Below, one piece after another: positions 58,011 through 64,000 of a stretch of 64,000 bases of DNA. This stretch comes from Prochilodus magdalenae (lineage: Eukaryota; Chordata; Actinopteri; Characiformes; Prochilodontidae). The notes under the pieces were generated by a model. It saw nothing but the letters and a program-made list of their open reading frames with translations. It did no database searches and was not told the DNA's origin. The stretch lies in NCBI GenBank assembly GCA_024036415.1, contig JAMWET010001661.1:2516001-2580000 (forward strand), given 5' to 3'. A program made the translations under genes and the position numbers. The number at the start of each line of letters is the position of its first letter. Position 1 is the stretch's first letter.

Positions 58011-59395
58011 TTTAATTACTAATATAACTAATATTTCATTATTTCTGGATTTTTTCTGTTGTTGATTGAGAATTAGATCTTCAGTGGGAGGATGAGAGGT
58101 GCTGTGTGTCTTTTTTTAAGTGGTGAGGTAATTGAATTAGCTCTCGTGGTGTAGCTACGTGCTCCGTAGTGTGTAATAAAAGTGATTTAGTGCAGCCTCT
58201 CCTCAGTGTCACTTTACAGAGAGAATTGAGATGGTGAGGATTATCCTGACAGAGACTGTAAAACAGCAGCTCTACATTCTTTAACCCCTTCTACCTGACC
58301 GGTCACATAAACACGTCAGCAGTTTGGTGTGTGATTTACATTGGAGGAATATGACGCCTCTTAAGTATTCGGAAGCAGCTCGTAAAGTGCTCAAAATCAG
58401 CTTCTGCCTGCATCAGGGGTAATGTTAGCCCTGATAGCGGTAATACAGAACAGGGTAATTTTGACACTGCGATGCTGATGCACAGAAACATAAAACTGGG
58501 CTCAACAGATGAAAGATGAGCACGCTAGAGATATCCTGGCTGGGAAAATGGTAGGAAATAGTGGTGGACGCTGTCAGATATAATAGTTGCTGTAGAGTAG
58601 TTTATATGGTACAGTGGTCATATTGGTAAGTAATTTGGACATAACTGTAGAGCACTGAGGGGATTAACGCTTTATCCTTGTTGTACAGCACTGTGAATCT
58701 CCTGACCCCTGACATCAAAAGGATTTGAATATTTAAGAAATCATTCGCTGATTTTATTTAAATTCAATTAAACAACTTTAATTCAATAATAATTATTAAA
58801 TAAGGTTAATATAATATAATACTCAATAAAAACAAGCACTGGCCACATACGTACTGTAGGGTGGAGTTGTGTGATTAGAAGTGACCAGGTGGTTCCTCCC
58901 TGCTTCAACAAAAGAGCATTTGCTAGGTTTCCCATGTCTTCTTACTCTATGCTGACAGCACACTGGTGTCAGGGATGGGATAGTGCCATTCTGCAATCTG
59001 AAGAGGAAAGGTCCCATCCCAAACTGAAAAGCAGCATAGTGGAGTGGGGCAAGCCTGGCTAAGGACGGGAAGGAAGGAGCGGGATGAAGAAAAACGATGG
59101 CAAGGAGGCGATGTGATGAGGCTGGCAAATGTAGGAATGTATTGCTTACCATCAAGAAGACTGGTTTGATGTTAGTCACATGATGATGGCTCAGAACAGA
59201 ATCCCTAATAACCTTAAAAGCCCAACACATTACCAACATTAACCAGACACGCTGATATGCATGTTTGTACAGTAAATATGGAAAATACACTTTATACGCT
59301 ATGTTTAATTTTGCACCTGCCTTATCGTATACATCACTGTATTGATGGGTACTGGTTACACTGATTAAACATCATTATCAGATATTACTATCAGC
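58011..59395. other. non-coding stretch, nothing recognised
   Basis: The 155-residue minus frame (59,290-58,823) has no recognisable domain, signal or splice context. It overlaps an antisense frame in plausible random fashion. No repeat recognised. Confidence 0.45.
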
Positions 59396-59780
59396 TGTAA
59401 CGTTCTGTTTGGGCACAGTTGAGTTGTCTCCTTGTGTTGATGCATATCTACGCATCTGTCGTCCGCTATTGTTGGCGATTCGGGTGTGAAGTGGAGCAGA
59501 CAGAACTTAATTCTTAAACTGATGCTGGAATGTGATTAGTGCAGACGAGTGCTATACGTTATGCTAATGAGACATAAATGATATATTCATTCAGGCTCGG
59601 TAATTGCGCTGCATACAAAAGTCGTTGAACACTTAATTAACCAACAGAAGCTCTTGACCTTGCCACATGTGCTGTCTTCATTGTCAAATTGTAATTGAAG
59701 GGATGTAAATGAGGGGAGCTTTAGATTAGCACACATTCTTAACAGAGCTATCGTCTGTCAGTCAGGCAGTTTCAACAAAA
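59396..59780. other. candidate conserved non-coding element (strongest by appearance)
   Basis: Complex sequence with a high density of transcription-factor-like cores: GAACTTAATTCTTAAAC, TTATGCTAATGAGACATAAAT, CGGTAATTGCGCTGC, ACACTTAATTAACC, TCAAATTGTAATTGAAGG and GATGTAAATGAGG. No repeat signature or coding frame. Developmental enhancers of vertebrates often look like this, but conservation is untested. Confidence 0.3.
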
Positions 59781-61534
59781 TATGCATTTGACTTTACTGG
59801 ATATTTGACTTTCACACTGGGATCTTCCTGTAGATGTGCTTCTGTAGTCCGAATTACTAGAGATAATTTTAGATGTTTTAAAAATAAATAAATAAACATC
59901 TGGATGGAGAGTGTTGATGTGTGAGTTATTAATTTTCAGGATGTTTGCTCTTCAGTCTATAGAGAATCTTTTTTACATATCTGTTTGATTGTGTTATTCA
60001 CTATGAAATATAAGAATAACCAACTATAATAATAATAAATAAAATATTTAAAGTGTGATCTGAGAACTATTTCTGTTGAGCTGGTCAAATTGGTCAAGAA
60101 ATCACAAGCTACAAAAGTCAGAAAATAAAAACAATCTGGCATAAGAAGAACGAGGGCAGTAAATGTCACACAGAGATTTTAGAGAGTGATTAAACTGCAG
60201 CAGGAGGATCTTAGATCTCTCAGTTTTCTGCAACAGTGAAACGTTTAAATGTGGGTTCTTCTGCTCTTTCAGACCCGCTGTAAACCCTCACTGCGCTGTG
60301 AGAGCTTTATTATGATGTTAAAATTTAGCTGAATGTACAGTTTAATTAATCAGGGTTTTTTATGTGCAGTGAAGTGATGGACTTTATTTTGTGGTCAGTC
60401 AGAAGGTCAAACTGAGGGGAGTGTCTAGCTGAAGCTCATTCAGACATGTAAACACGTCAGCAGTTAAGCTGAGATGCCTTCGAGGGAGGAACAAATGTTA
60501 CCAAGTGGATGAAAGATTTATTAACTCATTTATTCCTGTCAGGAAGAAAGTCTGATCATTTTAAATCTGCCTGTATTTTATTTATTTATTTTTTAACTTT
60601 GATTGACCACTGTTGAAAATGTTTGTTGCAGTTTAGAAGCTCCTTACTTCAAAAATGAAATATTTACATATACATTACCATTCTAAAGTTTGAAATCATT
60701 GTTATATCAAAGACAATAATAATTTATGACTTAATGTAAATTTAAAATTTACAATAGATTAACCAAAATGATTTTTTTTTAGATATTTAATTCTGGGAAC
60801 CAGCTGTTATTAAATGATAAGTAAATACTGTAACAAGCTATTTCTTCATTTTTAATGTGATGTGATTCAGCCTGAATACAGAACCTCTTTCTCTGGGTTT
60901 TTCAGCTTTCTCAGCCATTTTAGACTCTTCTCTTTTAGTTACAGTGTCATAGTAAACACTAAACCCAGTGTGTAGATACAGATAATTACATATTAGTCTG
61001 CAGTTTGTTTTTTTTTAATGTTGAAAGACTTTTGAACCTTACTGTACAATTATATTTTTATATTAAATGCATTATATTTTATTGCTTATGTATCAATAAT
61101 AATAATTAATAAATTCTTATGAAAACACCAGTGGAGTAGACATGATCATTTATCACTTTTTTGGGGTGTTAATGTAATAAACAGTGGACTACAGCAAATC
61201 TGTCCTGTGAAATTCAGCTGTTTCATTAAATTTATGATAATAATATGATTTACAATACTAATACCACTGATAATAATAATACAGTTTTATGCTATAATAG
61301 TTTGGATATTGGGTGGTTTTAGTTCTAAATCACCTTATTTGTGAAATTCAAGGTTCAGACCCTTTTTGAGAACATCAACATACTTCTGTGTTACCTTTTC
61401 ATTAAACACCATCAGCCTCAATCTGAACAGAATCTGGAAACGATACTAAAGAAAGAAGACCTGAAGTACAAACATCTGTGAAAGAGTGGGTTGTTCTGAA
61501 GAACTCAGGGAGTTTAATAGGGAACCACTATTGC
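59781..61534. other. AT-rich non-coding stretch
   Basis: No gene recognised. There are T-rich and AATAAT runs (for example near 61,100 and 61,270). Decayed Tc1-flank sequence may begin by 61,380. Confidence 0.5.
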
Positions 61535-62325
61535 AGTCAGTCAGATATTCCATGATCAACTATGAGTGGTATTCTTGAAAAGTGGAATAATTTACAAAAT
61601 TCACAGCAACTGCATGTAACGTTACAGAGCTGAATCGCTGAGTCCTGAGGAATATAGTGCTGAAAAAACGTTCCAGAGCTCCTCTGGTATTAACACCAGT
61701 ACAACATCTATGCAAGGGGAGCTTCATGGCATGGGTTTCTGTGGCTAAGCAGCTGCATGCAACCTTCACATCACTACCCATGGCAAGCATTGGATGGAGT
61801 GCTTTAAAGCTCGCTGGACTCTGGAGCAGTGGAAACGTGCTCTTCAGAGTGACGAATCATGCCTCTCTATCTACCAATCTGATGAACGAGTCTGGGTTTG
61901 GTGAATCTCAGAAGAACATTACCTATTTTTGTTTGGGGAAGTCTCTTTTCTGTTCCTGTATCACAAAGCAAGGTCCGTAAAGCCATGGCTGTACGAGTTT
62001 CGTGTAGAAGAACTTTACTAGCCTGCAGAAAACCCAGACCTCAACGCCACTGAACACCTTTGAGATGAACTAGAATAGAAACTATATGGCCTTCCAGCAT
62101 CAGTCTGATCACACAAATGCTCTTCTGGGTCAATAGGCAAAAATACTCCACTCCAAAAGCTTGTAGAAAGTCTTTCCCAGAGGAGTGGAGGCTGTCATGG
62201 TGGGAAAGAAGGGACCAACTCCATATTAATATGTGTGGACTTGGTGTATGGAATGGTATGTCATCAAAAACTCCTATAGGCACAATGTGAATATGTCCCA
62301 ATACCTTTATCTATATGGTCTGACC
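61535..62325 (+). pseudogene. Tc1-like transposase relic (with internal deletion)
   Basis: In order: AGTCAGTCAGATATTCCATG; a middle part GAGCTTCATGGCATGGGTTT, AGCAGCTGCATGCAA, TTGGATGGAGTGCTTTAAAG and ACTCTGGAGCAGTGGAAACG; AGTCTGGGTTTGGTGAATC; and the DDE-side block AAAGCAAGGTCCGTAAAGCC with AACCCAGACCTCAACGCCAC (NPDLN in place of SPDLNP). GAGGAGTGGAGGCTGTCATG and ATGTCCCAATACCTTTATC close it. Relative to the usual order, a block between the VW..xxE and the H(N)APxHxA region is missing, so part of the catalytic domain is lost. Many stops and frameshifts are present. Confidence 0.8.
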
Positions 62326-62400
62326 ACATGGTCCTATATGGTAAGTTGAGCTGATAAAATAAACAATGAGTGTAGATACAAGTAGCTGTTTCTAATAAAT
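62326..62400 (-). repeat. dispersed repeat family C, end fragment
   Basis: TATATGGTAAGTTGAGCTGA, TAAAATAAACAATGAGTGTAGA matches the minus strand of 30,590-30,640 (TATATGGTAAGTGGAGC...). It lies directly after the Tc1 relic. Confidence 0.7.
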
Positions 62401-63153
62401 GCGCAATATGTCTATCTATCAGACCACTATCATCCAACTATGGATTTATCAGTGATATTGATTTTTACCTGGTCAGATTATTATTGTTTGCTGAACTACA
62501 TTTTTGGGGTTGAGAAAGTTTAAATGCAGTTCTGGAGCTGAGATTATCAAGCTTCGTTCTGTTTCCTGAGGAACATCAGCTGCAGTGCATCAGAAGGTTG
62601 CAAGTGTGTAACCATGTCAGGATTACAGCCTGAGCTGGAGTGTGTGTGTGTCACTAATGCAGCACTAATGGAATCATCTCAAACAACACCGTCTACTTCA
62701 CACTTTTACTGGCAGAACAAGCGGGAAACAAGTCTGCAAAACACCAAAGATCAAGATCAGTTTTACTGTCTTCGACTCATCACTGGGGTCAAACTTACAC
62801 GTTGTGTTCAGAAACGTTTGCTACTGCTCCTCAGGCCCTCCCCCTCCCATCTTACTTCCCCTGTCTTACCCTGGGAGAACATGGAAGAATCAAGGAGAGA
62901 TGAGGAGCAGAAGGTACAGAGAGAACGAGCAAAAACTGGGGCAATGGGACAGCTGATTCCCTTCAATGTCAACAAGATGTGGACTGCACACAAACTGAGC
63001 CAATCACAGTGCTCGCCTGAAAGCCTGTCCCTGATACTCCTGTATTCAATCACATCTGCTACACAGAGCTAGCCAATTCACATGTGTGTGCTTTTCTACT
63101 CCATGATAATTTTACTTTTTACCAAGTTTACAATACACAACACACAGAATACA
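62401..63153. other. non-coding stretch with an unexplained open frame
   Basis: The frame at 62614-63072 (152 residues, starting MSGLQPELECVCVTNAAL) is the longest one here not explained by a repeat. It has no signal peptide, known domain or intron signals that I can see, and its composition looks random. I do not call it a gene. Confidence 0.4.
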
Positions 63154-64000
63154 CAGTCAGGTCCAAAGGTATCTGGTGAGTAATGTATTTTATGTGCAGT
63201 AATTTTGCCTTTGTACATTACAATGGGTTTGAAATGAAGCAGTCAAGATTCAGGTGTTGATTTTAATTTAAGGATTTTAACAGAAATACTGCATTAACTG
63301 TTTATTAATTACAGCCATTTTTACATGCTCCTTCTATCGGCTCAAAAAGCACTGGACAGTTGATTAATAAACAGTTGTGATGCCTGTTGGCTTATTATAT
63401 CATATAAATTAGAGATTTAAAAGCTCAGGAGTTGATTCCAAATGCATTTGGTAGTCAATCATAGGAACGCACAGCATGTGGTGCAAAGAGGTGCCAATGC
63501 AAGTGAAGGTGGGAAAATTAGCCTAAAAAAGCAAAAACATACCTATGAGATAGATAGCAGGAACATTCTTGAAAAGAAGGAATGCACTGGTGAGCTCAGC
63601 AACACCAAAATCCCTGGAGTGACATGGAAGACAACTAAAGTGGTTGACTAGACTAAAGTCTAAACTAAACTAACCTGGTGAATAAAAACTCCTTCACAAC
63701 ATCTAATGTAGTCAAGGGCATTCTAGGGGAGGGTTTGTGTAGCATTGTCAAAGCATAGAATCCAGAGACACAATCCACTGGTAACCTTCAGACATTGGTA
63801 GAAGACATCTAAACAAGCCTGCCCAATTCTAGAAAGAGGTTCTTTGGACATATGAATCCAAGATTACCTTGTACCAGAACATTGGAAAGACAAAAGTATG
63901 TTTGGACACTTCTCCATACATCTGTGAAACATAGTGGAGGTAGTGTTACAGCGTGGGCATGTACGGCTGCCAAAGGAACACATCAGTCACAGCTTGACTG
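63154..64000 (+). mobile_element. Tc1-like transposon, 5' part, cut by window end
   Basis: CAGTCAGGTCCAAAGGTATC is a diverged form of the well-known 'cagtcaggtccataaatatttgg' TIR of a teleost Tc1-like family. Then ACTGGACAGTTGATTAA in the flank is followed by NHRNAQHVVQRGANASEGG and ISLKKQKHTYEIDSRNILEK (63,442-63,651), and ECTGELSNTKIPGVTWKTTKV, typical of this family's transposase frame. Further on, LDIYESKITLYQN and ICETYSGGSVTAW follow in other frames. Frameshifts and a stop at about 63,651 mean it is probably inactive. The rest, including most of the catalytic domain and the right TIR, lies beyond 64,000. Confidence 0.85.

Noticed and set aside
58823..59290. 155-residue minus-strand frame
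   Set aside because: No recognisable motif; length is within random expectation for 64 kb on six frames.
62614..63072. 152-residue open frame
   Set aside because: No domain, composition bias or exon signals; kept only as unexplained open sequence.

Overview
This window looks like nuclear DNA from a ray-finned fish. It is AT-rich and full of microsatellites. Its interspersed repeats are typical of teleosts: Tc1/mariner-like elements, L2/CR1-like non-LTR retrotransposons, a tRNA-derived SINE with a familiar teleost 3' tail, and an LTR-retrotransposon solo LTR. An otophysan (characin or catfish-like) source would fit, but I cannot fix the species from sequence alone. I found no convincing multi-exon host gene, rRNA or functional tRNA gene, CRISPR array or bacterial operon. 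The window is best read as intergenic DNA or the inside of a very large intron.

Layout. 0-9 kb: a SINE (0.8 kb), a solo LTR with intact target duplication nested in an older dispersed repeat (3.5-4.8 kb), a Tc1-like fragment, and a non-LTR endonuclease relic (5.6-6.2 kb). 9-24 kb: a dense series of tandem arrays (20-bp class, 22 bp, CA/CGCAAA, CTAT, 23/28 bp, 55 bp, about 60 bp and 34 bp). 25-33 kb: a Tc1-like relic, a 1-kb DNA transposon with subterminal inverted repeats, several dispersed repeats and a non-LTR 3' end. 34-46 kb: retrotransposon-rich, with two copies of one LINE family, one of them inserted antisense into another LINE, plus a decayed antisense Tc1 element and a further LINE relic. 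46-56 kb: a second copy of the 3.5-kb repeat, a second copy of the 29.7-kb repeat, and a 1.6-kb array of a 29-bp unit. 56-64 kb: an internally deleted Tc1-like element with near-perfect TIRs, another short Tc1-like element with TIRs, a decayed Tc1 transposase relic, and the 5' part of a better-preserved Tc1-like element cut by the window end.

Between these lie complex-looking stretches (about 8.4, 15.3, 20.1, 25.8-26.5, 33.5, 35.7, 50.1, 55.7 and 59.4 kb) with homeodomain/POU-like TAATTA or ATGCTAAT cores. I propose them only as candidate conserved non-coding elements. The one place that loosely resembles an unknown gene start is at 41.39-41.64 kb: a CCAAT box, a TATA box, an ATG, a short Cys/His-containing ORF and a possible splice donor. 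All element calls rest on reading the sequence and on recall of family motifs; no database search was run.
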